Positions 1-11,904 of a stretch of 64,000 nt of DNA are shown here, piece by piece. This DNA is from Meghimatium bilineatum. Taxonomy: Eukaryota; Mollusca; Gastropoda; Stylommatophora; Philomycidae. The notes under the pieces are model-generated. The model saw only the letters and a list, made by a program, of their open reading frames with translations. It did no database searches and was not told the origin of the DNA. Every line of letters starts with the position of its first letter. The first letter of the stretch is position 1. A program made the translations under genes and the position numbers. The stretch lies in assembly GCA_034231615.1 (NCBI GenBank), contig CM067310.1:6599010-6663009 (forward strand), read 5' to 3'.

Positions 1-19
1 TCATTAGTTTATAAAGCAT

Positions 20-306
20 ATACGCAGTCTTTACTTCCCGAATTAATCCGGTACCCATTTAAGGCTGGGTCGACATGGGAGCCGTTGCGATCTGAAAACC
101 ATTTCCGCCTCAGCTGGGGAATGAACTCAGGACCACTCATATGCGAAGCCAGTGCGCTAACCACTGCGTTAACGCGGCTCCCAGGAGACTGCGAGGGAGA
201 GGAGATGGCTACCGCCCTCATTTGCAGAGCCTGTGAAATGTGAGATCGCTAACATCTCACACCCCTACGGCATTAATAAATGCTATGGGTTACTTTACTT
301 ACTTAC
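20..306. mobile_element. SINE A copy with inverted 5' half
   Basis: The tRNA-derived head of SINE A lies on the minus strand at about 20-185, with an A-box-like TAGCGCAGTGG-type motif and a B-box-like GTTCATTCC. The 3' body and TTACTTTACTTACTT tail lie on the plus strand at about 187-306. The break is at the same internal point in both parts (around GACTGCG). The 5' end of the head abuts the start of the body, which is the arrangement expected from twin priming during retrotransposition. The intact copies at 28730 and 47824 show the normal order. Confidence 0.8.
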
Positions 307-500
307 TAAAGCATATTCGACGAGAAGAGAAGCAGAAAGAAGAGCCAAGGGTAGACCTAGAGTACGCTGGATCGACAACATCAAAGAGACATTACACGAA
401 CACCAAATAACATTATCTGAAGCTGCCAGAAAAGCGAGAACAAGAACATTGTATCTCCCTCGACACCCGTAAAGGGTAAAAGAGGAAGGAAAGAAGAAGA
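307..500 (+). mobile_element. LINE family 3-like ORF2 C-terminus fragment
   Basis: The plus frame from about 310 encodes GRPRVRWIDNIKETL, then a basic tail and a stop near 470. This matches the basic GRPRxRWxxNIKET segment near the C-terminus of non-LTR reverse transcriptase proteins and resembles the copies at 49.6 kb and 60 kb. An (AAG)n tail follows at 495-510. There is no RT domain, so this is a 5'-truncated insertion directly abutting SINE A. Confidence 0.6.
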
Positions 501-704
501 AGAAGTCTACCAGACTCAAATAAAAAAACAACATTATAAGGTGAAAACTTCCGAGTTAGACTTAGCCGGGAAACTCATCCAGGTCACAGGAGACGTCAAT
601 TCATTAAGCAGCAGAGAATATATGCACTCTTGAAAGAGTCTCCCGATCCTGGTCTTGCGGCTGTGTTCTCATCTTGGAACCTTAGATACCAGAGTATAAC
701 ACGT

Positions 705-978
705 ATGCAGTGGTAGTAGCAACGTACAGCCTTCTCTAGGTAGTAGCAACGTACAACCTTCTCTAGGTAGTAGCAACGTACAACCTTCTCTAGGTAGTAG
801 CAACGTACAACCTTCTCTAGGTAGTAGCAACTTACATCTTTATCTAGATAGTAGCAACTTACAACTTTCTCTAGATAGTAGCAACTTACAACTTTCTCTA
901 GATAGTAACAACTTACATCTTTATCTAGATAGTAACAACTTACATCTTTATCTAGATAGTAACAACTTACAACTGGTC
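705..978. repeat. 27-bp minisatellite, about 10 units
   Basis: The unit is about 27 bp (GTAGTAGCAACGTACAACC plus TTCTCTAG). Left units carry CGTACAACC and right units carry CTTACATC, so variants are graded along the array. Because 27 is divisible by 3, the minus strand stays open (159 codons, repeating CYYLEKVVS). I regard that ORF as an artefact. Confidence 0.9.
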
Positions 979-1305
979 GAGGATAGGATGCGGGAATATC
1001 AAAGCTTATTCTGGGAAAACTTATTCTGGATCCAGGAAATGCAACAAAAAACATCAAATAAAGTGGCAGGACCACATCATAAAAAGATAACTACTCAGTG
1101 TTAGAAACAACCTAACGTACTAAAGATGTGAGGGCTGGTGCAACACAAAGTAATGAGGGGGGATATAGATACGAAAGGATTGCTGCTGCAAAATACAAAA
1201 CACACTAACGAGAACAACAAAAACACGACAAGTTTTTTGACTAAAAAGTCTTCATCAGGACAAACACCAAGAAATGAATATTGCAGTATAAATTATGGTA
1301 GTTAT

Positions 1306-1579
1306 CTTCTTCTTCTTCTGCGTTTGTTCTCAAACTCCTGCAGATTAGCAGGATGTAGTCCGGAGAACGGAATATGTTGTGTCATGGTTTACAGCATTGA
1401 TGCGATATCTGCGCCTTTCGGCCTGACACATCCGAGTTCCGCATGGATTTGGGTCACTGACTCTATATGGGATGGGACATCCAACTTCATCCCATGACCT
1501 CATTAGTCGCCTTTTACGACATGCGTGGAAGGTAAACAGTGTTGCTATTCTTTGCTCCCCTTTCGGGCTCCGACAACAC
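1306..1579 (-). mobile_element. SINE B, full length
   Basis: Sense is the minus strand. The 5' end GTGTTGTCGGAGCCCGAAAG is at the right and the (AAG)n tail at the left. A near-perfect TSD flanks it: ATGGTAGTTAT at 1295-1305 and ATGGTAGATAT at 1580-1590, one mismatch. About 275 bp, as other complete B copies. Confidence 0.88.
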
Positions 1580-1614
1580 ATGGTAGATATGAAACTGGTT
1601 AAAAGGAGAATATA

Positions 1615-1856
1615 AATGGCTAAAAGTACCTTCAATGACATGAGGAAAATATTAACATCTAAACAAATTACAAACAAGTTAAAACTAAGAATTATAAAAT
1701 GTTGCATCTATTCTACATTAAGGTATGGCTCAGAAACATGGACAATAAACAAACAAGAAAACAGAATTTATGCCTTTCAGAGATGATCTTGGAGAACTTC
1801 GAGGAAAGTGAAGATTATGGGGTTCTGACAACACTTCATATGAAAAAAAGAATTAT
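1615..1856 (+). mobile_element. LINE family 1 RT C-terminal remnant
   Basis: Interrupted plus-strand frames encode a degraded thumb/C-terminal region including YGSETWTINKQ at about 1725-1760, a signature common downstream of the RT palm in RTE-like and related non-LTR elements. The same family recurs at 55.8 kb. Several stops and frameshifts mean it is dead. It runs directly into the GACA/GATA microsatellite. Confidence 0.7.
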
Positions 1857-3436
<1,580 letters not shown>

Positions 3437-3474
3437 ATGCCTGACTTTTTCATTGGATACCAGAGTATCATTAA

Positions 3475-3715
3475 GCAGGATTTCACAAATAAATCACTAA
3501 CTCTAGCAATGTCTCAACCACCAGCTAAACATCTCACAAATAAACCACTAATTCTAGCAATGTCTCAACCACCAGCTAAACATCTCACAAATATACCACT
3601 AATTCTAGCAATGTCTCAACCACCAGCTAAACATCTCACAAATATACCACTAATTCTAAAAATATCTCAACCACCAGCTAAACATTTCACAAATAAACCC
3701 CAAACTCTAACAATG
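3475..3715. repeat. 51-bp minisatellite, 4-5 units
   Basis: The unit contains GTCTCAACCACCAGCTAAAC and recurs every 51 bp at 3511, 3562, 3613 and 3664. 51 bp equals 17 codons, so a 94-codon plus-strand ORF (3437-3721) stays open. No domain is recognisable and I do not call it a gene. Confidence 0.9.
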
Positions 3716-3721
3716 TCCTGA

Positions 3722-4332
3722 ATTTGTAAAAGTAACGTAAAACAACAGAATGTGTCTGCAGATGCAGTGCCATAAAAAAAAACTACAACCTATTTTTCTA
3801 CCGGTTCACAACATTTTACTGCTGAATCCAACCAACAGGTAAGATTATGATTAATACCCCAGGTATGGGACCAATTATCATCCCACCTGACGCCACAAAC
3901 AAAAATGAACTAATACAGGTAAACATAAAGGATAGACTTCAAAGAAAATATGTGGATCTAGTCGTTAATTATTCCCTGTATAAACAACTGGGAAAAACCG
4001 AGCAACAAACGACAACGGTTGCTGAGTATGCTCTTGGCAGGATTCTGCCTAGCCTTTCTCCGGAATGTTCCTGCGCGCTGATCTAAAACGTCACTTATCA
4101 TGGCTGATACGATCTATCATTGCTCTCTTTGCGTGTGTTGTGCATCGTCAGCCAATAAAATAAACGGTACAAATCGGACCAACAGAGATAAATGATGCTG
4201 TATGGAAGCAGCTATAAGGGCTAAAACTGAAGAAGGGATTGACTTTTTGATAACGCGATGAAAATGCGGTTGTCGGGGCAAATTATACGAGTTATGTTAA
4301 ATATATTCTGTGATACAACTAATAAGGTTAAC
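3722..4332. other. Unassigned stretch with a 79-codon ORF
   Basis: A plus-strand ORF at 3847-4086 starts MINTPGMGPIIIPPD. I recognise no domain, and I see no clear splice or promoter context. It could be an eroded exon, a transposon piece or chance. Confidence 0.3.
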
Positions 4333-4615
4333 AAATTTTCTTCTTCTTCTTCTGCGTTCGTTCTCAAACTCCTGCAGATCAGCAAGATGTAGTCCGGAGA
4401 ACGGAATGCGTTGTGTCATGTTTTACAGCATTGATGCGATATCTGCGCCTTTCGGTCTGACACATCCGACTTCAGCATGGCTTTGGGTCACTGACCCTAT
4501 ATGAGATGGTACAGCCAACTCCATCCCATAACCTCCTTAGTCGCCTTTAACGGTATGAGTGGAAGGTAAACAGTTTTGCTATTCTTTGATCCCCTTTCGG
4601 GCCCCGACATAACAT
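4333..4615 (-). mobile_element. SINE B, near full length
   Basis: All B landmarks are in order on the minus strand: CCCGAAAGGGGATCAAAG near the 5' end (right), the GTCGGATGTGTCAGACC central block, and GAACGAACGCAGAAGAAG tail (left). The TSD is not clear. The terminal helix is imperfect in this copy. Confidence 0.85.
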
Positions 4616-4734
4616 GGATGATTTTTTTCTCTATATTCTTATAAGTACTATTGAATATAATATTATTCTAATTACATATATATATTCGATATAATTATTA
4701 TAGTATTTATTATAGATATAATAGATAAGGAGGA

Positions 4735-5040
4735 ACGCGGTTCGCTAGTTGATAGTGAGCTTGCTTGCTATCAGGGTTATAGCGTGCCAGGTTCGAAACC
4801 ACGTCTGGACACACAAAAAATTCAAACAAAAAAAAATCCAGGTTGTGATTTCTCGCTTGACGAATATTAACAATCCTCCAGTCGACTCAGCTGTAAATGA
4901 GTACCTGAAGCATGAGTTAGGGAAGGTAAAAACAGCTAGGAAGGGAACTGGCACCCCTCCTAATAGTTGCTGCGGATTAGTACAGGAAGGGTTATCTTCA
5001 TCACGGACAGCAGATGCCATGGGAACCACCTACTATAAAC
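4735..5040 (+). mobile_element. SINE E (tRNA-derived)
   Basis: The head contains CTAGTTGATAGTGAGC (A-box-like) and GGTTCGAAACC (B-box) at about 4745-4800. The body has GTCGACTCAGCTGTAAATGA and CATGAGTTAGGGAAGG. Copies occur at 38440-38815 (minus) and 62445-62695 (plus). Confidence 0.8.
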
Positions 5041-5086
5041 AAAGTGTACATAATTGTAAAGTACAAAAAATATATGCTTGTTTGCT

Positions 5087-5166
5087 ATCCACGTGAATTG
5101 CTATCCCCGTGAATTGCTATCCCCGTGAATTGCTATCCCCGTGAATTGCTATCCCCGTGAATTGCG
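5087..5166. repeat. 16-bp minisatellite, about 5 units
   Basis: TTGCTATCCCCGTGAA is repeated about five times just downstream of SINE E. Confidence 0.92.
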
Positions 5167-5323
5167 AACAACTTGCTTTTACTTCCTATGTGCAGTGAGT
5201 ATATAGTAATATATTCTCAGAGCTGTCTTTCATACCCAGGAGACTTCAAATTAATATTACATATATATAATTATATAATACGGTATATAAATTATAATTA
5301 TTGTAGTATTAATTATAAGTATA

Positions 5324-5495
5324 TATCCGCCGAAGACGGATGTGTCGAGCCATTGGCGCAAATAAAACGGCAACACAACGAATTTCCATTATCTGGACTA
5401 CATCCTGCTGGAAATCTTGTAAGACCATTGCCCTGCTTGCTACAAAAGAGATCCAGCGGGAGTTTGAGAATGAACGCTGAAGAAGAAGAAGAATT
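5324..5495 (+). mobile_element. SINE C, full length
   Basis: Sense is plus. It starts CCGCCGAAGACGGATGTGTC, has GGCGCAAATAAAACGG, then CATCCTGCTGG, and ends GAGAATGAACGCTGAAGAAG. Flanks AATTATAAGTATA / AATTATAAATATA resemble a 13-bp TSD with one mismatch. This is the unexpanded reference for the tandemly expanded copies at 10.8 and 43.9 kb. Confidence 0.85.
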
Positions 5496-5989
5496 ATAAA
5501 TATAATTATATAGATACAATTATTATATAACGGAGATATAAAATTTAGATACTATATATATATATATTATCGCCTTGCTCTCTAAAATCTGTAGTTCAAG
5601 CACAACATAGGTAAGTCGGAACATCCTGGTAGTTGTTATCGAAGGTTACGACTACGGGATCCCCAGGGGAAAAAAAAAAGGAAATCACAAACACATAAAA
5701 GTAAACTGTGACCACAAAGTAAACATGACATCATCTTTATCCTGAATTATACTCTGGATAGCAAATGTGCTAATCTGTAGAAAAGTTGATCTGAGGTGTG
5801 GATCCTGGACGTCTGAGATCAGAACAATAGCACCTGGTCTGCCACAAAGATTTCCTCTGTCCCCAGTGCTGTTTAATGTGTATTCGTTAAAACCTGGTCA
5901 ATTTCAAACGTCCAGTAATTGTAAAGTTCTAACATACATTGATGGTGTCCTACTATACATCATGAGCAGGAATAGAACAATGCACAGCG

Positions 5990-6275
5990 ATTCGGTGCTG
6001 CTAGAACAGACCTGGTTCAATTCCCGTCAGCTGTAAGAATGTACAGAATTTTTCACAGGGATTCGGTGCTGCTAGAACAGACCTGGTTCAATTCCCGTCA
6101 GCTGTAAGAATGTACAGAAATATGTACAGAATGTTGCAAGGCGATTCGGTGCTGCTAGAACAGACATGGTTCAATTCCCGTCAGCTGTAAGAATGTACAG
6201 AATTTTTCACAGGGATTCGGTGCTGCTAGAACAGACCTGGTTCAATTCCCGTCAGCTGTAAGAATGTACAGAGTG
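5990..6275. repeat. Tandem repeat of a SINE F tail segment, 4 units
   Basis: Four units of about 72-82 bp each contain GATTCGGTGCTGCTAGAACA and GGTTCAATTCCCGTC, which is the B-box-like part of SINE F. They split the RT remnant just after the palm motif. Confidence 0.85.
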
Positions 6276-6658
6276 GGCTAGATCAATTGTCGATATGGTG
6301 CAGAACACGAAACACTGTGATAAATCCCTCGAAAGCAAAGGTCGTCCGGTACTCCTTAAATAATTAATAATCTGGTCACGGACACACTGCCAGTTGTCAG
6401 TTGCATTGTCTCATTCATTGAAAGACAACTTGACCTTAAATATCTTGGGATAACCTTTGATAGAATTCTCTCATTCAACATTCAACAAGCACGTCACAAA
6501 TATGATTCAGAAGGCTAAAAGATGGATCAGTGTTATCAAGGTTATGGCGACATTCGACATGCAGCAATGGGTACTTTTTCTGCTTCTACAATTCATGGTG
6601 CTATCTGTCATAGATTACGGCCTCGGTCTACTAACACTGTCACAGACACAAGTCGATA

Positions 6659-6853
6659 AGAAAAAAAATTGGTAGCATATCTTATCCAGGACGTAGCTAT
6701 CAACCCAGCATTTGTTGGCTGTGGTGATTTTCTAGGCAATATAAATACGTTCAGTAGGTTTCCATTGCTTTCTGAACGGTCCGGATGCACAATTGCCTGT
6801 GGTGAGGAACGAACTCAGTACCTTTGCCGTCACAGACGCGCTCTGTACCACTT
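6659..6853 (-). mobile_element. SINE D inserted in the RT remnant
   Basis: Sense is minus, with the tRNA-like head at right (GTGGTACAGAGCGCG) and a T-rich tail at left. It is flanked by a perfect 11-bp TSD ACAAGTCGATA at 6648-6658 and 6854-6864. Removing it rejoins LINE sequence. Confidence 0.88.
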
Positions 6854-7084
6854 ACAAGTCGATAGATTGGTAAAAGTCCAAAATGGGACAATGAGAGTGG
6901 TGCTGGGGTGTACTAGGGATACACCCATCTTTGAAATGAAATTTCTGCTTGATGTCCACATTATTAGAGTGCAACTTCGGGTAGCATAGGTCAGGTAGTA
7001 CCTTAAAGTAACAGAATACAACCACCACCCAATACACCAACGTCTAGATGAGTCAAAAGGAAAAGCAAATAATACGACGTATAG

Positions 7085-7500
7085 TATCAGTTACGTACTT
7101 ACTACTTTTTAAGTACAGTAAGACATATAGTGTCAGCCATGTACTTACTACTTTCTAAGTACAGTAAGACATATAGTCTTCTTATTCTTCTGCGTTCGTT
7201 CTCAAACTCCTGCAGATTATCAGGATGTAGTCCCGAGAACGGAATGCGTTGTGTCATGGTTTACAGCATTGCTGCGATTCTGCGCCTTTCGGCCTGACAC
7301 ATCCTACTTCAGCATGGCTTTGGGTCACTGACCCTATATGGGATGGGACAGCCAACTCCATCCCATAACCTCCTTAGTCGCTTTTTACTACATGCGTGGA
7401 AGGTAAACAGTGTTGCTATTCTTTGCTCCCCTTTCGGGCCCCGGCAACACACGGGCGAAGACATATAGTGACAGCCATGTATTTACTACTTTCTGTCTAC
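7085..7500. repeat. 46-bp minisatellite interrupted by SINE B
   Basis: The unit contains AAGTACAGTAAGACATATAG and repeats every 46 bp (7120, 7166) with a partial unit further left. It continues at 7458 after the SINE B insertion. Confidence 0.85.
7178..7457 (-). mobile_element. SINE B, full length, perfect TSD
   Basis: Bounded by an exact 12-bp TSD AAGACATATAGT (7166-7177, 7458-7469), so the 280-bp limits are firm. The sense 5' end is CGCCCGTGTGTTGCCGG and the 3' end is an (AAG/AAT) tail. It has the 5' helix GTGTTGC/GCAACAC. Confidence 0.95.
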
Positions 7501-7990
7501 AATAAGAAACAAAAGGGACAGTACCCATAAAACAGTATCACAAGTAGAATGTTCTTTTCTTTCCTAAAATGTCGATTGATTACTTTCCCTCATTAAGAAA
7601 AAGGAAATTGTCAATGTACTTGACATGCCAAAATTGTTTTTTTAAATGAAACTGTGAAACAATGGAGATAAAACGAGCATTTGTGAGAAAAGGTCACCAT
7701 AAACCCAACAAAAATGAAGAAATTGATTTTTTTAAGTTTAATCCCTATCCCGTGACACATCTATGGCCTTGGTTGAGAGTCTATAAAAATGTATGCGAAA
7801 AGGTGAAGTGGTCGCACACAGTTTGAGAATCACTGCTCTAAAGGATCACGTCCATGTAGTAGGGGTGTTAACGTGGAAAGCATCACGTTTTGAAGTTTAG
7901 TCTATATATATCTGATTTCGATATATTTCGTAATGAAAAAAAAAGTTTAAAATTTGTTCAATATCTTTGATTTCCATATATTTTCTAGTG
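7500..7990. other. Unassigned, with a hAT-like terminus
   Basis: No gene seen. On the minus strand near 7825-7848 the sequence CAGTGATTCTCAAACTGTG resembles hAT terminal repeats. No partner end was found. Confidence 0.4.
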
Positions 7991-8070
7991 ATATGGTTGG
8001 TTGGTTGGTTGGTTGGTTGCTGATCCAGCGGTCCATGGGCTCATGCCCTTTGGCCCAATGCCATTGTTTG
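7990..8070. repeat. (TTGG)n-linked dispersed repeat
   Basis: A short TTGG run is followed by GATCCAGCGGTCCATGGGCT and CATGCCCTTTGGCCCAATGC. A second copy lies at 17917-17985. Identity unknown. Confidence 0.7.
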
Positions 8071-8084
8071 ATATATCTAGTGAT

Positions 8085-8370
8085 ATAAAGTTTCAATTTT
8101 TTTCTATATCTTTCACTTCCATATATTTTCTAGTGATATAAAGTTTCAATTTGTTTCTATATCTTTCACTTCCATATATTTTCTAGTGATATAAAGTTTC
8201 ATACTGGGTTTAATTTTTCTGTATACTTATCCTAACATGGTTACTTGTTTTCCCATTTTCCATCTTGACTCAATATCTTATCCTAACATGGTTACTTGTT
8301 TTCCCATTTTCCATCTTGACTCAATATCTTATCCTAACATGGTTACTTGTTTTTCCATTCTCCGTCTTGA
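8085..8370. repeat. Two adjacent short tandem arrays
   Basis: At 8085-8200 a unit of about 58 bp (ATATTTTCTAGTGATATAAA) occurs about 2.5 times. At 8228-8365 a unit of about 51 bp (CTTATCCTAACATGGTTACT) occurs three times. Confidence 0.85.
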
Positions 8371-8552
8371 ATCACGACCAATCGTAAAATAAGACCTAAC
8401 AGCAGAACCAAAACAAGGTAGAATCAGCCTTTTTACGTGATGTTTTTTTACTTATTGCTGTTATTTTTTGTTGGTCTCTATTTACATTCTTTGTGTCGTC
8501 TGGGTGTTATCTGCAGATGCCTACCAACAAAATTAACGGGGATAATCGAAAA

Positions 8553-8839
8553 CACCACCCGTGTGTTGTGTGGGCCCGAAAGGGGAGCAAAGAATAGCAA
8601 CACTGTTTACCTTCCACGCATACCGTAAAAAAGGACTAAGGAGGTTATGGGATGGAGTTGGCTGTCCCATCCGATATAGGGTCAGTAACCCAAAGCCATG
8701 CTGAAGTCTGATGTGTCCGGCCGAAAGGCGCAGATATCGCTACAATGCTGTTAACCATGACACAACGCATTACGTTCTCCAGACTACATCCTGCTAATCT
8801 GCAAGAGTTTGAGAACGAACGCAGAAGAAGAAGGGAAAA
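8553..8839 (+). mobile_element. SINE B, full length
   Basis: Sense is plus, from GTGTGTTGTGTGGGCCCGAA to GAACGAACGCAGAAGAAG. TSD AATCGAAAA at 8544-8552 and 8840-8848. Confidence 0.9.
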
Positions 8840-8892
8840 AATCGAAAAACATTACTCAAATGCTTGCCTGAATTCTGGTTGTAGGTTTTACA

Positions 8893-9052
8893 TTGGTGAA
8901 AGTCACTGTTGGAGAAAGTCACTGTTGGAGAAAGTCACTGTTGGATAAAGTCACTGTTGGAGAAAGTCACTATTGGAGAAAATCCCTGTTGGAGAAAGTC
9001 ACTGTTGGAGAAAGTCACTGTTGGAGAAAGTCACTGTTGGAGAAAGTCACCA
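8893..9052. repeat. 16-bp minisatellite, about 9-10 units
   Basis: GGAGAAAGTCACTGTT repeats with few changes, immediately downstream of SINE B. Confidence 0.93.
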
Positions 9053-9126
9053 GTTGAGGACGACGCGTATTCTGTTACATTCAAAAATGTTAGTGTCTTT
9101 CTTCATTAAGTGTATTTAATTTCATT

Positions 9127-9292
9127 CGTCTTCTTCTGTTTTTCGTCTCATACTCCTACTGGGTAGCAGGATGTAATACAGACAACTTAATGCTTTAAAT
9201 CATAGTTTATTGTTTGGCTGTAATATCTGCTCTTTTTAGCCCAACAAATCCGATGTCTGCATTATTATTGGGTCATTTGAATCAGATAACAT
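9127..9292 (-). mobile_element. Diverged SINE B/C 3' fragment
   Basis: Plus-strand landmarks CGTCTTCTTCTG, CTGGGTAGCAGGATGTAATA and CCCAACAAATCCGATGTCTG match B in order with many substitutions. An old copy. Confidence 0.6.
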
Positions 9293-9725
9293 TTCATTAA
9301 TTAACGAAATAGGAAACAATTACCAATTCAAAACACAGAATAGGAAACAATTACCTATTTAACACACGCAATAGGTAATAATTAGGAATTTAGCACATAC
9401 ACAATAGGAAACAGTTACCTATTTAAAAAGCACAATAGGAAACAATTTACCAATTTAACATACACACAATAGAAAACAAATGCCAATTCAAAACATTCAA
9501 CAGGAAACAATTACCAATTTAAAACATACAATAGGAAACAAATATCAATTTATAACATACAACAGGTAACAAATGTCAATTTAAAAATGCCAATTCAAAA
9601 CACACAATAAGGAACAATTATACCAAATTACGAGTAAAACACACAATTGGAAACAAATATCAATTTATAATACACAAAAGGTAACAAGTGCCAATTTATA
9701 GCATACGCAATAGGTAACAATAATC
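9293..9725. repeat. Degenerate AT-rich tandem repeat
   Basis: Units of about 35-40 bp are built on ACACAATAGGAAACAATTAC and CAATTTAAAACA. They are strongly diverged, unlike most arrays here. Confidence 0.75.
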
Positions 9726-10823
9726 ATACAGGAATCATCATACTGTGCGCAAATCAATTATAAGTTATTGCGAAGATCAATCTCCTTTATTATTGTGATT
9801 TTTATTGGCTGGCGAAAGTATAAATAGCAAAGTATAAATAGCAAAGTATAAATAATGTACAAAGAAAAATCACTGCAATAGTTGGAACGGCCTAAGGAAG
9901 TGACGTTGCACACGGGCCTGTAAAAAGTAGGTCATGCTTTGTACTGTGTTCAGATATTTCTGTGTACAGCAGAGACATCGGAGCACGCACACTTATTAAC
10001 TGAAAACACACTGAACCTTGAACTAACATACACAACACTTTCTAAACTTATCACAGATTACTTTCAACAATTACTTTCGCATTTTGTAAGTTATCAGAAA
10101 CTATCAACACATAGCTATCCCAATTCCTGAATCTCCAAAATAGCATCTGATACGAAACTGTCCACACGAAACGAGAATGCAACAAACTAACTACACGTTC
10201 CTACTCACGCACAATGCACCCAGCGTGAATACTGAAACCCTGTCATTTGTCATACATAATTTTTATCCTTTTTTATATTCTCCTTCGTTCTAAACCAACC
10301 CGATCGCTTTCATGCCACTCCGTCCATATCAGCATTAAAACGGCCCTTAAGTTTACATTTTCCTCATTCAGTTCCCTGGGTACGTGCGGAGTTTTTCTCA
10401 AAGCGATATTTTAAAAAGGACCTGAAAAAAATAGGCTCGCGTGAGTAGAATTATATCTGTTTGTTGCATTCTGACGACCTGGACAAAGGAATATTCTTAA
10501 TGATGTCGGTTTTTGGTGGAGTGTAAACACGGTTGAAAAAGAGGCTATCATGAAATCAATGGAGCGGCGTGATTAAGTGTCCATTATTGTAATATGAAAT
10601 CTGATTTGCTGGTTGTATGAAACTATAAACAAAAGATGTCAACGGCCAACGATGACAGAGTATCGGGCGTTCTGATCTCAGCATTATCGGACGAGATCTA
10701 CATTTTGTTTCTGCCTTGTTGTGAGTTCAGATTAAATTTGATCACGGCCTTCAAAGTCCATGCGGAGCACAGGTTTCAATAATTTTTGCGTGCTTTCAGA
10801 TAGTTATTCTTCTATCTGTAATT
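9726..10823. other. Unassigned stretch with a triple TATA-like motif
   Basis: At 9800-9858 ATTGGCTGGC (CCAAT-box-like on the reverse strand) precedes three direct copies of AAGTATAAATA at 14-bp spacing. Downstream is a 63-codon ORF (9939-10130) with no recognised domain. I see no other feature in this kilobase. Confidence 0.3.
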
Positions 10824-11634
10824 CCGCCGAAGATGGATGTGTCGCGCCATTAACGTAATAAACGGCGACACAACGAAAATAGAAAATTTCTATTCTCTGG
10901 ACTTCATTCTGATGGAGATCTAGTAGGATTATTGTCCTGCTACAACAGATCTAGTAGGATTATTGTCCTGTTACAACAGAGATCTAGTAGGATTATTGTC
11001 CTGCTACAACAGATATCTAGTAGGATTATTGTCCTGCTACAACAGATCTAGTAGGATTATTGTCCTGTTACAACAGAGATCTAGTAGGATTATTGTCCTG
11101 CTACAACAGATCTAGTAGGATTATTGTCCTGCTACAACAGAGATCTAGTAGGATTATTGTCCTGCTACAACAGAGATCTAGTAGGATTATTGTCCTGCTA
11201 CAACAGATATCTAGTAGGATTATTGTCCTGCTACAACAGATATCTAGTAGGATTATTGTCCTGCTACAACAGATATCTAGTAGGATTATTGTCCTGCTAC
11301 AACAGATATAGTAGGATTATTGTCCTGCTACAAAAGAGATCTAATAGCATTATTGCCTGCTACAACAGATCTAGTAGGATTATTGTCCTGCTACAACAGA
11401 GATCTTGTAGGATTATTGTCCTACTACAACAGATATCTAGTATGATTATTGTCCTGCTACAACAGATATCTAGTAGGATTATTGTCCTGCTACAACAGAT
11501 ATCTAGTAGGATTATTGTCCTGCTACAACAGATCTAGTAGGATTTCTGTCCTGATACAACAAAGATCTAATAGGATTATTGTCCTGCTACAATAGAGATC
11601 AAGCGGGAGTTTTATCATGAACTGAACGCTGAAG
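10824..11634 (+). mobile_element. SINE C with internal tandem expansion
   Basis: The 5' part (10824-10914) and 3' end (11600-11634, GCGGGAGTTT...GAACGCTGAAGA) are those of SINE C. The internal GATCTAGTAGGATTATTGTC segment, present once in other copies, is amplified in between. The element is therefore about 810 bp instead of about 170. Confidence 0.88.
10915..11600. repeat. Array of 27-33-bp units inside SINE C
   Basis: About 22-24 units of TAGTAGGATTATTGTCCTGC plus TACAACAGA(GA)TC. Units vary in length by the linker (CAGATC, CAGAGATC, CAGATATC). In the unexpanded SINE the segment is flanked by AGATC-like direct repeats, a plausible origin for slippage. Confidence 0.92.
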
Positions 11635-11904
11635 ACTAACGAATCTTGAATATTCCATATCTCTGCCGTTGTATGCCGTTGTGAATAATACAAACCATAA
11701 TGTTGCATACGAGATTTGAGCTAGGTTCTCTTAGATAACCCCATCTCGCAACTTCAGTCAACACATTTTCCGTCTTCGACCATACCACATCCCTAAAATA
11801 AGGCAATTTTGTCAAAACGTCCAACGTGTATGTTTCAAACTACTATGAATATGGACCGGTCGAACGACACACAGACAAAACAACACACGCATCATTTGTA
11901 TGTA

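Larger units (their letters stand above)
5767..6998 (+). mobile_element. I-like LINE reverse-transcriptase remnant
   Basis: A plus-strand RT remnant in pieces. GLPQRFPLSPVLFNVY and LTYIDGVLLY (the YxDD motif altered to YIDG) lie at 5845-5980. Thumb-like pieces follow at 6450-6650, and GTMRVVLGCTRDTPI at 6880-6935. It is interrupted by a tandem repeat (5990-6275) and a SINE D (6659-6853), with several stops. The LGCTRDTPI style suggests an RNase-H-bearing I-like lineage distinct from the 21.6-kb element. The family assignment is inference. Confidence 0.75.

Noticed and set aside
3847-4086. Host exon candidate (79 codons)
   Set aside because: No homology I recognise, no clear splice signals and no neighbouring exon. 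Left as unassigned.
10915-11600. CRISPR-like regular repeats
   Set aside because: Units are contiguous with no unique spacers, the genome is eukaryotic, and the array is derived from SINE C.
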